Notes: generated by a model not told the origin, from the letters alone. A stretch of 64,000 bases of DNA from Marinobacter sp. ATCH36 (GCF_023555055.1 NZ_JAMJPL010000003.1:248001-312000); one strand, 5' to 3'. Shown: positions 47,365 to 56,128, counted from the stretch's first letter. A program made the numbers and translations.

Positions 47365-48108
47365 CTACATATAAACACCGCCGTTCACATTGATCTGCTG
47401 TCCGGTAATGTAATCGCCTTCCGCCACAATGAATACCACTGCACGGGCAATTTCTTCAGGCTTCCCGAAGCGCCCCATGGGCACCCTGGCAACTATCTTT
47501 TCCCGGATATGATCAGGAACCTGGGCCAGCATCTCGGTTTCGGTAAAACCCGGAGCAATGGCGTTAACCGTGATGTTGTATTTCGCCAATTCGATCGCAA
47601 GGGTCTTGGTGAACGCGATTATTCCGCCTTTACTGGCAGCATAGTTTGCCTGGCCATAATTGCCGGCCTGGCCCACAAAGGAGGTAATGTTGACGATGCG
47701 ACCATAACCCTGGTCCATCATGATTTTATGCACTTCCGAGCAGGTGGCGTAAACACTCCCCAGGTTGGTGTCCAGCACATCCGTCCAGTCCTCGTCCGTG
47801 AGGTTCTTCATAGCCTTGTCGCGGGTAATTCCGGCGTTATTGATGAGAATATCAACCCGGCCCCACGCGTCGTTCACTTTGCGAATCAGGCCCCTGGCAG
47901 CGCTCATGTCCGACAGATCTGCCTGAACCGCCATTGACCGGATACCGGTGTTCTCCAACTCTTTAACGACTTCATCGGCATCAGCGCTTCGGGAGCGGTA
48001 GTTAATGGCAACGTCAGCCCCACGACGTGCAAGCTGCAAAGCTATTTCCCGACCAATCCCCCGTGAGCCACCCGTTACAATCGCCACTTTACCTTTAAGA
48101 TCCTGCAT
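47365..48108 (-). CDS. SDR-family 3-oxoacyl-(ACP/CoA) reductase, PhaB/FabG type
   Basis: A 247-residue NAD(P)H-dependent reductase. The Rossmann motif is TGGSRGIG (~12-19), NNAG (~90-93) follows, and the catalytic triad is S143, Y156, K160. The central segment NITSFVGQAGNYGQANYAASKGG resembles acetoacetyl-CoA reductase (PhaB) more than FabG, suggesting a role in polyhydroxyalkanoate or 3-hydroxyacyl metabolism, though FabG activity cannot be ruled out. It lies upstream of the TRAP genes across a 142-bp gap and may be separate. Confidence 0.85.
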   Translation of the reverse strand: MQDLKGKVAIVTGGSRGIGREIALQLARRGADVAINYRSRSADADEVVKELENTGIRSMAVQADLSDMSAARGLIRKVNDAWGRVDILINNAGITRDKAMKNLTDEDWTDVLDTNLGSVYATCSEVHKIMMDQGYGRIVNITSFVGQAGNYGQANYAASKGGIIAFTKTLAIELAKYNITVNAIAPGFTETEMLAQVPDHIREKIVARVPMGRFGKPEEIARAVVFIVAEGDYITGQQINVNGGVYM

Positions 48109-48321
48109 ATTCGTTCCCACCCTTTTGTTTTTGTCGATCCTGCCCCTCCCCTGTTAGAGGCCGGGACGCGGCACCAGATCAGGCAATTTCTTTTTTCTGA
48201 AAGCCTCAATTGAAATTAGCAGAGGGAACAGGACCGGACAAATTCGGGGATGCAAGTAATCAGATACCCCGGAAGATTTTCTCCAATCCAAAAGCACCAT
48301 TGATTTCATGTGGTCTGGTTC

Positions 48322-48891
48322 TTATCCGTGCTCATACTCACGAACCAGCTCCTGAAGAAAATAGAGCCCCGCGGAGCTCAGAAAGCACCGACCGGCCCCG
48401 GCGCGGAACAGCAGATTGCGTTTATCCAGGTAATCCAGGGCTTCCGAAAAGTCTTTTTCAAACCGTGCCGCCCGCAGAATTTCCTGATATTCCTCATCGC
48501 CCGCCAAAGCTTCGAGATCCTGCTCATTCAACCCCGCATCGGGCCGACCAAGGTATTCCAGATCCCGACCGCTTCGCGCGAAATAGCGCCCGATCAGTAG
48601 CAGTATTACCTGGACCCGAAAAGCATTTTCATCGTGCTCTTCGTTCTCGTCGTCACTGCTTTCCTTGAGAAAGAAAAACGAACCGGTATCGTTGAACACC
48701 AGCTCGCTGCCCAGGTGCTCATAGAAAGTGCGGAAATGGGACAGATGGTTGTACAGCAGGTTGTAAAGCGGATTGGCACGCAGCTCGGAGCGGTTGCTGT
48801 CCCAAACGTCACGCACAATTACCCGACCGGCCTGGAATTCCCGGAAGATAGCAGCGCTGTGGGCGGGCAGGATTTGATCGAACTCAGACAT
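48322..48891 (-). CDS. mksE: MksE-like condensin subunit (JetB-type)
   Basis: A 189-residue winged-helix-rich protein, the smallest subunit of an SMC-type complex. The N-terminal helix-turn region FREFQAGRVIVRDVWDSNRSELRANPLYNLLYNHLSHFRTFYEHLG (~13-60) resembles the MukE/MksE N-terminus. It is the last gene of a four-gene operon; its ATG overlaps the kleisin stop codon by 8 bp and a GGAG lies seven bases upstream. MksE dimers bind the kleisin and regulate ATP-driven DNA capture. Reading as MksE is by context and pattern, not by a diagnostic motif. Confidence 0.75.
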   Translation of the reverse strand: MSEFDQILPAHSAAIFREFQAGRVIVRDVWDSNRSELRANPLYNLLYNHLSHFRTFYEHLGSELVFNDTGSFFFLKESSDDENEEHDENAFRVQVILLLIGRYFARSGRDLEYLGRPDAGLNEQDLEALAGDEEYQEILRAARFEKDFSEALDYLDKRNLLFRAGAGRCFLSSAGLYFLQELVREYEHG

Positions 48892-50284
48892 GGTGTTGCT
48901 CCAGGCGACGCTTACGGTAGACAAACTGCTCACTGTCGGATGACTGGTCCAGGATTCGGAAACGGTTGGTGGTGACCACCTGCAGGCCCTCCGGTGGCGT
49001 ATTGATCAGCCGGTTCAGGGCCGCCAGCAAGTCCGGAAAACGATAGCCGGGGATAAAGCCGTCCAGCCGGCCGTGCAGCTCCCGCACCAGGTCGGTGGTC
49101 GGACGCAGATCCAGGGTTTCCAGCCATTGATAGAGCTGGTTGATGCGCTGAACATCGATGCGGGTGTGGCGGCCGCTGCCTTCTACTGCCTGCAGAACCG
49201 GTACCTCGGCTTTGCGGCGAAGATCGTTCAGGCGCAGGTCCAGTTCGCTGAACAACAATTGGTAGTAGCTGGACGAGTTACCGAAGGCGTAGTGTTTCGG
49301 GTGCTGCTGGGCCCGTAGGCCGAGCAGGAAACCGGTGCTGCGGGCAAAGTCGCCTCCCTCCAGCCATTTTCGCTTGAGGCTGAGAGTCTCGGTTTCGCCC
49401 TTGAGTTCCTGTAGCTTGCTGTAGAAATGTTCCATGGCGTTGTACTGGACCATGCCCTGGCGGGTCTTGCGCAGGAAATGCTCCACCTCCCGGGCCACTG
49501 CCTGAATGGGTTTGTAAAGGGCGTTTAGGCTGATGGAGGAACGGAACAGCTGGTCCGCCAGGCTGTGGTCGCCGGCATTTTCCAGCAGACGGACCATGGC
49601 TTCCAGGGTCTCGAACAGGTTGCTGCCATCGGGCAGGCGGGTGTCCGGGTTGAGGAACACCAGGGTCGGCTTGATGTGGCGCTCGTAGAGGGTAACGATC
49701 TGCTCGAACAGGTTCTGGCGGAACTCCAGGTATTTGTCCGGCGCCCGGCTGGCGTCGCCGGACAGATCCGCAAGCTGCGCGCTGATCATCTGCATGCGCA
49801 GCACGTTCTGGCGCAGCAGGCCGATCAGCTGGCTGACCCGCTCGTTCAGGTCGTCCCGCAGTTCGGTGTAATCCGGGTCCGCGTCACTAAAGCTGCTGGT
49901 TTCCAGACGATTACGCACGTCCCGCAGGGTCACCAGATGGCCTCTCAGGCGGGCATCGGTCAGTTCCTGGTAGAGCGACGCGTTGCAGGCCCGCATCAGG
50001 TTGATCAGGGCATCCTGGAACACCAGCCGCCGCTCGCCCTCGGCCTTCATAATATCGATCACCAGGCCGCTGCGGAACAGGTTATCGGTGTTCAGGGCCA
50101 GTCGCACCCGGTCCCGGTCGGCCCTGCCGAGGGTGCGGGTATAGTCCATTACCTCGGCCACCAGATCACTCTCGCGAATGTAACGGGCCTCATTCCGGTC
50201 CATCCGTTCGATCATCCGAAACAGGATCTTTGGGTGCTCGAACAGCAGCCGGGTGGTATCCAGGGTGCTGAAGCGCTTACTCAT
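48884..50284 (-). CDS. mksF: MksF-like kleisin subunit (JetA-type)
   Basis: A 466-residue kleisin of an SMC complex. It has a winged-helix-like N-terminus (LFEHPKILFRMIERMDRNEARYIRESDLVAEVMDYTR, ~15-50), a long all-helical middle, and a C-terminal domain (around 410-466) likely to contact the SMC head. It overlaps the SMC gene by 8 bp and the MksE-like gene by 8 bp. In the standard operon the kleisin comes first; here it is third. Confidence 0.75.
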   Translation of the reverse strand: MSKRFSTLDTTRLLFEHPKILFRMIERMDRNEARYIRESDLVAEVMDYTRTLGRADRDRVRLALNTDNLFRSGLVIDIMKAEGERRLVFQDALINLMRACNASLYQELTDARLRGHLVTLRDVRNRLETSSFSDADPDYTELRDDLNERVSQLIGLLRQNVLRMQMISAQLADLSGDASRAPDKYLEFRQNLFEQIVTLYERHIKPTLVFLNPDTRLPDGSNLFETLEAMVRLLENAGDHSLADQLFRSSISLNALYKPIQAVAREVEHFLRKTRQGMVQYNAMEHFYSKLQELKGETETLSLKRKWLEGGDFARSTGFLLGLRAQQHPKHYAFGNSSSYYQLLFSELDLRLNDLRRKAEVPVLQAVEGSGRHTRIDVQRINQLYQWLETLDLRPTTDLVRELHGRLDGFIPGYRFPDLLAALNRLINTPPEGLQVVTTNRFRILDQSSDSEQFVYRKRRLEQHHV

Positions 50285-53219
50285 CCGCTTGCTCCAGCAG
50301 ACTGTTCTGGGTCTGGTCGGCCCAGTGGCTCACCGGCTCGCCATTGGTGAAGCCTTCCGGCCCGCCCCAGAACACCAGGGTGCGATTGGCACTGTAGGGC
50401 CGCGCGGTGCGCATCTGCCCCACTTCCAGATGGCGGCCAACCAGGTAAATCACTTCGGCGCTGGCACTGTGGGTAGCGGCGGAGAACAGGTTGAAGCCCT
50501 GCTTGCGCAACCGTTCCAGAAGCGACGGCACCTGGCTGATGTCCACGCTGGCCAGTTCGTCCAGAACCAGCGGGAAGGACAGCTGCACGCCCGGGTAAAG
50601 CACCCGTTTCAGCAACCGGTACACCAGCTCCAGATTGATCAATGCGATGGTGGAGGTGGACTGGCCTTTCTTGTCCAGGCCCGTGGCGCTCTCCTTGCGG
50701 GTGCGGTAGGAAATGCCGGTGATCACCCGGTCCATGGTCAGGCGCTTGCTACCGCCCTGCTCCCCGAAAAAGTCCGCCACAAACACCCGCAAACGGTCAT
50801 AGAAGGCATCGGACTGCAACTGGTTGCCATAAGGGTCGATGTTGTTGGCTTCCTCCACCAGGTTGCGGAATTTCGGGTCGGTGTGGATATCGACCCGGAT
50901 TTCCACCAGATCGTTGATGCGCACGCCATCCAGCTCACGGTTCAGCTGCGCTTCAAAACGGGCAATGTGCTCGTGGTTGGATTTCAAAGCCTGCCGATAG
51001 CTGGCCACAGTCTCGTTGTGGATACCAACCTGCTGCTCCAGCACACTCCAGCGCTCTGCCATACCGGCAAACAGGTCCGACAGACTTTTGAAAGTTTCGC
51101 GGATGACCGACGACGCCGGGCTGTCTTTCTGCAATTCGCCTTCGGTATCTTCGTGGATGCCCAGGTAGACGAACTGACGCAGGTGGTCGAGGATGCTGCG
51201 ACGGCGTTCTTCCAGATCGTCCAGCTGGGTTTGCAGGTCGTCGAATGCGGCGACCGAGACCTGCTCGATATCCAGTGGTTGCTCGATTTCCACGGTTTTC
51301 AGGTGCGGGAAACGGTGTTCCACAGTGCCTACACTACGGCTAAGGCCCGCCAGTTCCCGCTCCCGCTCTTCGATACGTTCTTTTTCGGCCCTGGCTTTAG
51401 CGGCTTTTTGCTGAACGGCGTCCTGCTTCTCGTGTTCGAACCGCGCCTGCTCTTCCAATTTGGCCAGCTGTTCCTCGGCTGCCTGCTTTTCCTCGGTGGC
51501 GTCCCGAAGAGTGGTTGCGGTGGCCGGATAACGCTGGAGCGTTTCAAGGTCTTTCTCGATGGCGCGGATTTCCTTTTCCGTGCGCTCGATCAGTTTGGGC
51601 CGGTCCTGTTCTTTATTGGCTGTGTCCGCCAGCTCGGACCGCTCCCTTTCCAGGCCATGAAGCTCGCCATCAATGTGCCGACGCTGCTCGGCGAAGTCGG
51701 TCTGCCGGGCGGGCTGAGCCGGGTATTCGGCGTCGAACCAGTCAAAGCCTTTGTCATTGGGCACAAACAGCCGGGCAAAGGCTTCGATGGCGGCTTTGCT
51801 GTCGGCATCCAGATCCTGGCCCGGGCTGGCCATCACCAGCCGAGGGTCGACGGCTCGCAGAGGCGCGGCGGTAGCCTCGTCCAGCTGGTTTTGCAGCTGC
51901 CATTGCTGTTTGCTTTCACGTTCTTTCAGGGTTTCGAGCTTGCGCTCCAGTTCCTGGGTTTTGCGCTGGATCTGTTCCAACCGGATTTCTGCCTGGGCGG
52001 CACTCTTCAATGCGGCCAGGTGACCTTTCTTGCTCTCGAGTTCCTCTCTCTGGATGTCCTCGATTTCCTGCAGGGTCATTTCCCCGTACTGGGATACCAG
52101 CAGATCGCCGTCTTTCTGGTTCTGCTCCGCCTGCTTGATGCGGCGGTCGGCGGAGCGGATTTCGCCCCTCAGGCCGCTGTCGTCCTGCTCCAGCTTTTTC
52201 AGGGCCTGCAACACATGGCGCAGGATGTCGTTCTGCTCGTTGAACGCTTCTACGGCGGCTTTGCGCCTGGCACCAATATCCTGCAAGGCATTGGCAACTC
52301 CATCCCGAAACGCGGCAAAGTCGTGTTGGCTGCGAAGCAAGGTCTGGTAGGCCTGATAATCCCTTTGCAGCTTTTCAAACCGGACCCGCTCTTTCTCGAT
52401 CTGGTTCAGCTGGGTTTGTTGCTGCTTTAACTGTTCATGCCGGTTAAGGAAATCGTCGATGTTGAAATCGAAGGCATCTTCGGCAAACTTCTTGTCCGCC
52501 TCGATGATGCTGGCCACCGCATTGGCCATGGCCTGATCGTCCGCCTTCATTTCGAACAACAACAGGATCAGCGTCCGCAGCGACTGCACCCGGCGCTCTT
52601 CGGACTCGCCCAGAGGCAGCACGGAGTAGCGCACGGCATCGGCGTTCATCAGCTCGCTGCTGTACAGCATCTGTTTGAGTTTGGCTGGGTCACTCACCAG
52701 ACGGGTTTCTTTGGAAAGTTTTTTCAGGTTTTCCGACAAGCGGCTGAACGACAGCTCCGGCACCGCCTGCCCGATACCGTCCTCATCGTCGCCGTTCCAG
52801 AACATGGGCCGCAGCTGATCATAACCCACCGGCACAAAAGCGCGACCGTAGCTGAGCTGGCTGGCGCTGTCCCGGTACAGAATCTGGCAATGCACCCCGG
52901 CCGGGTTCTCGGCTTCCATGATCAGGAAACTGAACTGACTGGGAAAGTAATGCTGGTAGCTTTCCTCGTTGGTGTAGAAGCTGCCGGCGCTGGCATTGCG
53001 AAAAGCGAATTTCTTGCGGCTGTTCTTGAAGTTGTTCTCTGGCAACAGGAACAGCCGCAGGCTGTTTAAAAGGCTGGACTTGCCCAGGTTCCCCGGCCCC
53101 AGGATCAGGCCGTGGTTATCCAGCGGAATTTCCACGTAACAGAATCCGGCGGAATCCACCAAGACAAGACGGCGAATGCCAAAGGTGTAATGGCTTGGGC
53201 TCCCCTGGGAGTCACTCAT
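50277..53219 (-). CDS. mksB: SMC-type ATPase of an Mks/Wadjet complex (MksB-like)
   Basis: A 980-residue SMC-like ATPase. The N-terminal head has Walker A GPGNLGKSSLLNSLRLFLLP (~41-60). Long coiled-coil arms occupy ~220-800, with a hinge-like interruption near 460-510. The C-terminal head contains a signature-like segment GLDKKGQSTSTIALINLELVYRLL (~850) and Walker B FPLVLDEL (~883). The shortened arms and size match MksB and not chromosomal MukB (~1,480). It would extrude or capture DNA loops. It overlaps the TOPRIM gene by 8 bp and the kleisin gene by 8 bp. Confidence 0.85.
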   Translation of the reverse strand: MSDSQGSPSHYTFGIRRLVLVDSAGFCYVEIPLDNHGLILGPGNLGKSSLLNSLRLFLLPENNFKNSRKKFAFRNASAGSFYTNEESYQHYFPSQFSFLIMEAENPAGVHCQILYRDSASQLSYGRAFVPVGYDQLRPMFWNGDDEDGIGQAVPELSFSRLSENLKKLSKETRLVSDPAKLKQMLYSSELMNADAVRYSVLPLGESEERRVQSLRTLILLLFEMKADDQAMANAVASIIEADKKFAEDAFDFNIDDFLNRHEQLKQQQTQLNQIEKERVRFEKLQRDYQAYQTLLRSQHDFAAFRDGVANALQDIGARRKAAVEAFNEQNDILRHVLQALKKLEQDDSGLRGEIRSADRRIKQAEQNQKDGDLLVSQYGEMTLQEIEDIQREELESKKGHLAALKSAAQAEIRLEQIQRKTQELERKLETLKERESKQQWQLQNQLDEATAAPLRAVDPRLVMASPGQDLDADSKAAIEAFARLFVPNDKGFDWFDAEYPAQPARQTDFAEQRRHIDGELHGLERERSELADTANKEQDRPKLIERTEKEIRAIEKDLETLQRYPATATTLRDATEEKQAAEEQLAKLEEQARFEHEKQDAVQQKAAKARAEKERIEERERELAGLSRSVGTVEHRFPHLKTVEIEQPLDIEQVSVAAFDDLQTQLDDLEERRRSILDHLRQFVYLGIHEDTEGELQKDSPASSVIRETFKSLSDLFAGMAERWSVLEQQVGIHNETVASYRQALKSNHEHIARFEAQLNRELDGVRINDLVEIRVDIHTDPKFRNLVEEANNIDPYGNQLQSDAFYDRLRVFVADFFGEQGGSKRLTMDRVITGISYRTRKESATGLDKKGQSTSTIALINLELVYRLLKRVLYPGVQLSFPLVLDELASVDISQVPSLLERLRKQGFNLFSAATHSASAEVIYLVGRHLEVGQMRTARPYSANRTLVFWGGPEGFTNGEPVSHWADQTQNSLLEQADE

Positions 53220-53994
53220 CCAGAATCATCTCCTGTTCCATGAATTTGCCGGTCGCTCGAAACGCCTCTGCAAGGGCCGCAAAGCCAAGCCCTTCCGCCA
53301 GCGATACCGCTCTTGTAAAGCGTTCGGTACTGTCCGGTATCTTGCAGAACTTCGCCAGCCATGGTTTCCAGTCACGCGGCTGCACAAAGGTGGCCTTGTC
53401 ACCGAGCGAGGCCGCAATTGTCGAGAACATTTGCAGACCACCCGCATCATAATCGAATGCGCAGAATACTGCTTCGTAGCCGCTTAACCAGTCAAGAATT
53501 GCGCCCCGGGTAATCCGGTTGCCACCCCCCAACACCAGGTCACAGTTTGCCAGCTCCAGACGCTTGCCCAGTGCCTCGCTGGCAAAATTCAGCATCTGCG
53601 GATACTGGTAAAAATTACGCTCATTCTCCACCACCAGCACCGACCGGGCCCTTTGAAAACCAGCATTGACAGACTCGTTCTCTATCACCGCCACATCCGG
53701 CCGACTGGACAACAGCCCCTGATGATAAACCAGAACAAAACTGACCTCGGTGCCATGACGGTGGGAATTGCCCTTCTTCGCGGCGTCTACCCGGCTTACC
53801 GGGGCTTCCGCGACATTCTGCAACTCCGCGAAAGTGGTTTCATCCAGGACTGTGACGATCCAGCGGTTGGTTTGTACCTTTTCCGTGGCAAATAATTCCC
53901 GATGGCGGCGGCGAAACTTGTCCGGGAGCTTTTTTAGAAAGGCCTCGTAATTTATCGGGTGGCCGTGAAGGATTTTCTCGAGGTAGTCGTTCAA
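53212..53994 (-). CDS. mksG: TOPRIM protein of Mks/Wadjet operon (MksG/JetD-like)
   Basis: A 260-residue protein with TOPRIM-type motifs: an acidic residue in VLVVENERNF (~139-148) and DYD in VFCAFDYDAGGLQMF (~186-200). In MksG/JetD proteins this domain forms a DNA-cleaving active site used against plasmids. It is shorter than the ~390-420 residues seen in many JetD proteins, so the N-terminal arm domain appears reduced. The visible start is a TTG without a good ribosome site; the frame is open upstream, so a non-standard start is possible. It is the first gene of the operon, whereas JetD is last in the classical order. Confidence 0.7.
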   Translation of the reverse strand: MNDYLEKILHGHPINYEAFLKKLPDKFRRRHRELFATEKVQTNRWIVTVLDETTFAELQNVAEAPVSRVDAAKKGNSHRHGTEVSFVLVYHQGLLSSRPDVAVIENESVNAGFQRARSVLVVENERNFYQYPQMLNFASEALGKRLELANCDLVLGGGNRITRGAILDWLSGYEAVFCAFDYDAGGLQMFSTIAASLGDKATFVQPRDWKPWLAKFCKIPDSTERFTRAVSLAEGLGFAALAEAFRATGKFMEQEMILDE

Positions 53995-54135
53995 GGGTGC
54001 ACCACAATCACTCTGAATAGTGTTTTTGAACGTATGGTTGGCAATTAGTGTAACGCTACCATGCGCCTACTGTATCGGGGGCTTTTGATACAGAATGATA
54101 GGCTGAGCCTCTGCAAAACTATTGAAGGTAAATCA

Positions 54136-54663
54136 ATGAAAGAAAGGCACACTAGCAGTAACTGCAACCCAACCCTGGTTACGTTCGATATTCAGGGTAA
54201 TCCATTGGAATGGGAATCCCTCGGTGACCAGGTGATGGGCGGACAATCCGACGGCCAGCTGGTCTGCTCTGAGGAAGGCGTCGGCCACTTCCATGGCACG
54301 GTTCGACTGGACAACGGCGGCGGCTTTGCCTCCGTCAAAGCAGACTTGCCGGAACCGATCGATGCCGCGCAATGGACTGGTATTGAATTGCTAGCACTGG
54401 GGGACGGAAAAACCTACAAGATTGGCCTTCGCAACAGCACCGACCGACGCAGTATTGTGTACCAGCATGCATTTACACCCGACACCAGAAGCTGGAGCCG
54501 CATCCGGCTTCCTTTCATGGACTTCATTCCTACCTGGCGAGGCCGGACAGTGCCCGATGCAGAGGCACTTGAAACCAGTCGATTGGCGTCAGTGAGTCTG
54601 TTTGTTTCTGGGCGGCAGGCCGGGGAGTTTGCGTTGAAGATGCAGGACTGGCTTCTTTACTGA
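54136..54663 (+). CDS. CIA30-family protein
   Basis: A 175-residue cytoplasmic protein of the CIA30 (complex I intermediate-associated protein 30) family. The visible pattern is VTFDIQGNPLEWESLGDQVMGGQSDGQLV, then GTVRLDNGGGFASVKA, then a galactose-binding-like jelly-roll ending in DFIPTWRGR and LASVSLFVSGRQAGEFALKM. Bacterial members have no settled role. The ATG at 54136 is used because the upstream extension to 54061 lacks a ribosome site. It is divergent from the Mks operon and upstream of arsR. Confidence 0.82.
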   Translation: MKERHTSSNCNPTLVTFDIQGNPLEWESLGDQVMGGQSDGQLVCSEEGVGHFHGTVRLDNGGGFASVKADLPEPIDAAQWTGIELLALGDGKTYKIGLRNSTDRRSIVYQHAFTPDTRSWSRIRLPFMDFIPTWRGRTVPDAEALETSRLASVSLFVSGRQAGEFALKMQDWLLY

Positions 54664-54672
54664 TCGATAATA

Positions 54673-54700
54673 TTTACAAAACCAGTTTTATAGTTATAAT
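54673..54700 (+). promoter_or_regulatory. Sigma-70-type promoter of arsR, apparently leaderless
   Basis: TTTACA (54673-54678) and TATAAT (54695-54700) are separated by 16 bp, a close match to the consensus. The expected start of transcription, six to eight bases after the -10, falls at 54706-54708, and the arsR ATG is at 54708. No ribosome site lies before the ATG. The transcript therefore probably begins at or just before the start codon. Confidence 0.65.
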
Positions 54701-54707
54701 TGCGTTT

Positions 54708-55025
54708 ATGATGACGACAACCCGAACAGCCCGCGCGCTTGCCGCGCTTGGACATGAAGTACGCCTTTCCATATTCCGGCTCCTTGTAAGAGCAGGCGAT
54801 GAGGGATTGAACGTGGGTGAAATCAATCAGCATCTCGGCATCGCGCCTTCCACGCTGGCGCATCACCTGTCCACGCTTGTGGATGCCGGGCTTGTAGTAC
54901 AGGAAAAGCGCAGCCGTGAAGTCGTCAACAGGGCGGAATACGCAGTGATGCGGGAAACGCTGGACTTCCTCACCTCTGAATGCTGTACGGGTGTAAAGAT
55001 AAAGCCTTCCAAGGAAACCGCCTGA
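54708..55025 (+). CDS. ArsR-family transcriptional repressor
   Basis: A 105-residue winged-helix metal sensor-type repressor. The helix-turn-helix reads EINQHLGIAPSTLAHHLSTLVDAGLV (~38-63), with VRLSIFRLLVRAG before it and a beta-wing RSREVVNRAEYAV after. A C-terminal CC pair (SECCTGVK) may bind a thiophilic metal or metalloid. It begins with two ATG codons and no ribosome site; see the promoter entry. The permease gene follows 48 bp later, so it is probably repressed by this protein. Confidence 0.88.
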   Translation: MMTTTRTARALAALGHEVRLSIFRLLVRAGDEGLNVGEINQHLGIAPSTLAHHLSTLVDAGLVVQEKRSREVVNRAEYAVMRETLDFLTSECCTGVKIKPSKETA

Positions 55026-55047
55026 ACTGAGTTTTTTTGGCGATAAT

Positions 55048-55075
55048 ATAACTACTAACCTAGGTATATCGTTAT
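55048..55075. promoter_or_regulatory. 28-bp dyad overlapping the permease start, candidate ArsR site
   Basis: An interrupted palindrome is centred on ACCTAGGT (55058-55065), with ATAAC at 55048-55052 and GTTAT at 55071-55075 as outer arms. The permease ATG (55074) lies within it, and the AGG in its centre is the only ribosome-site-like sequence. Repressor binding there would block transcription or translation. The inner positions beside the centre do not all pair. Confidence 0.45.
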
Positions 55076-56120
55076 GGAAAATATAACCCCTAATGTCCCG
55101 ATGGTTCAGGCGCTGACCAGGATCTGGAGGGAGTACCGAGTCTGGCTGGCCTCCTTGACGATCGTAATGGTATTGGCCATTTTTGATCCAGGACAGGCAT
55201 TGGACAGCGTTCTTTTTGCAGCCAAGGCGTTAATGCAGACCGCCCCTTTCCTGGTGCTTTCCATTGCTATCGCTGCCTGGGCCTCAGCAACCGGCGCCGA
55301 CAACCTGATTGCCCGGGCTTTCACTGGTGCTCCCATGACCATGATCCTGATGGCCGCGATTGCGGGTGGCGTCTCGCCATTCTGCTCCTGTGGGGTGATA
55401 CCGTTAATTGCTGCGCTGCTTGCCATGGGGGTGCCCTTGTCGGCAGTAATGGCTTTCTGGCTGGCCTCCCCAGTCATGGATCCCTCCATGTTTGTCCTGA
55501 CAACGGGTGTCCTCGGGCTGGAATTTGCCATCGCAAAAACGCTGGCGGCAGTCGGACTGGGTTTATTCGGTGGTTGGGTTGCTCACAGCCTGAGCAAAAT
55601 CGGCGGGCTGTCTTCGCCGTTACGTGAGGGGATTGGTAACGGTGGTTGCGGCGGGAGCAAGATCCGCGCGCCCAAACCGGTTCTGTGGCGGTTTTGGGAA
55701 AATCCGGAGCGCCGTGCAAGATTCGGGCGCGAGGCGTCAGGCATCACCCTCTTCCTTACCAAGTGGCTGGTGCTGGCGTTCCTGTTGGAGAGCCTGATAC
55801 TGGCTTTCGTCCCGGTCGAGACCATTACCTCGGTTCTGGGCGGCACCGGATTCGGTCCAATTGTGCTCGGCACCCTGGTCGGCGTACCCGCCTACCTGAA
55901 CGGTTATGCGGCGTTACCACTTGTTGGTGGACTCATTTCCCAGGGTATGGCGCCCGGCGCCGGGCTGGCGTTTCTGGTTGCCGGAGGGGTGACATCGCTT
56001 CCCGCGGCTCTTGCTGTATGGGCCCTGGTAAAGCCAGGAGTATTTGGGCTCTATATTGCGCTGGCGCTCAGTGGCGCTTTGTTTGCAGGCGTTCTGTTTC
56101 AGCTATGGAGCGCAACGTGA
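55074..56120 (+). CDS. DUF318/ArsP-like metal or metalloid permease
   Basis: A 348-residue integral membrane protein with about nine hydrophobic helices. The signature PFCSCGVIPLIAALLAMGVPLSAVMAFWLASPVMDPSMF (~103-141) with its CSC pair marks the DUF318 permease family, whose members (ArsP, SO_0444-type) export trivalent organoarsenicals or metals. A hydrophilic central loop has GGCGG. The 3' end lies 8 bp from the convergent fdhA stop. Linked ArsR control supports a metal-efflux role, but the ion is not readable from sequence. Confidence 0.85.
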   Translation: MENITPNVPMVQALTRIWREYRVWLASLTIVMVLAIFDPGQALDSVLFAAKALMQTAPFLVLSIAIAAWASATGADNLIARAFTGAPMTMILMAAIAGGVSPFCSCGVIPLIAALLAMGVPLSAVMAFWLASPVMDPSMFVLTTGVLGLEFAIAKTLAAVGLGLFGGWVAHSLSKIGGLSSPLREGIGNGGCGGSKIRAPKPVLWRFWENPERRARFGREASGITLFLTKWLVLAFLLESLILAFVPVETITSVLGGTGFGPIVLGTLVGVPAYLNGYAALPLVGGLISQGMAPGAGLAFLVAGGVTSLPAALAVWALVKPGVFGLYIALALSGALFAGVLFQLWSAT

Positions 56121-56128
56121 GAATGACA

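Noticed and set aside
48109..48321. Promoter or small gene between the PhaB-like and MksE-like genes
   Set aside because: No convincing -35/-10 pair, stem-loop with U-tract or supported small frame was found.
50253..52430. Long plus-strand open frame of 725 codons opposite the SMC gene
   Set aside because: It is antisense to a clear coiled-coil ATPase with motifs in order; long antisense frames are common in high-GC genes.
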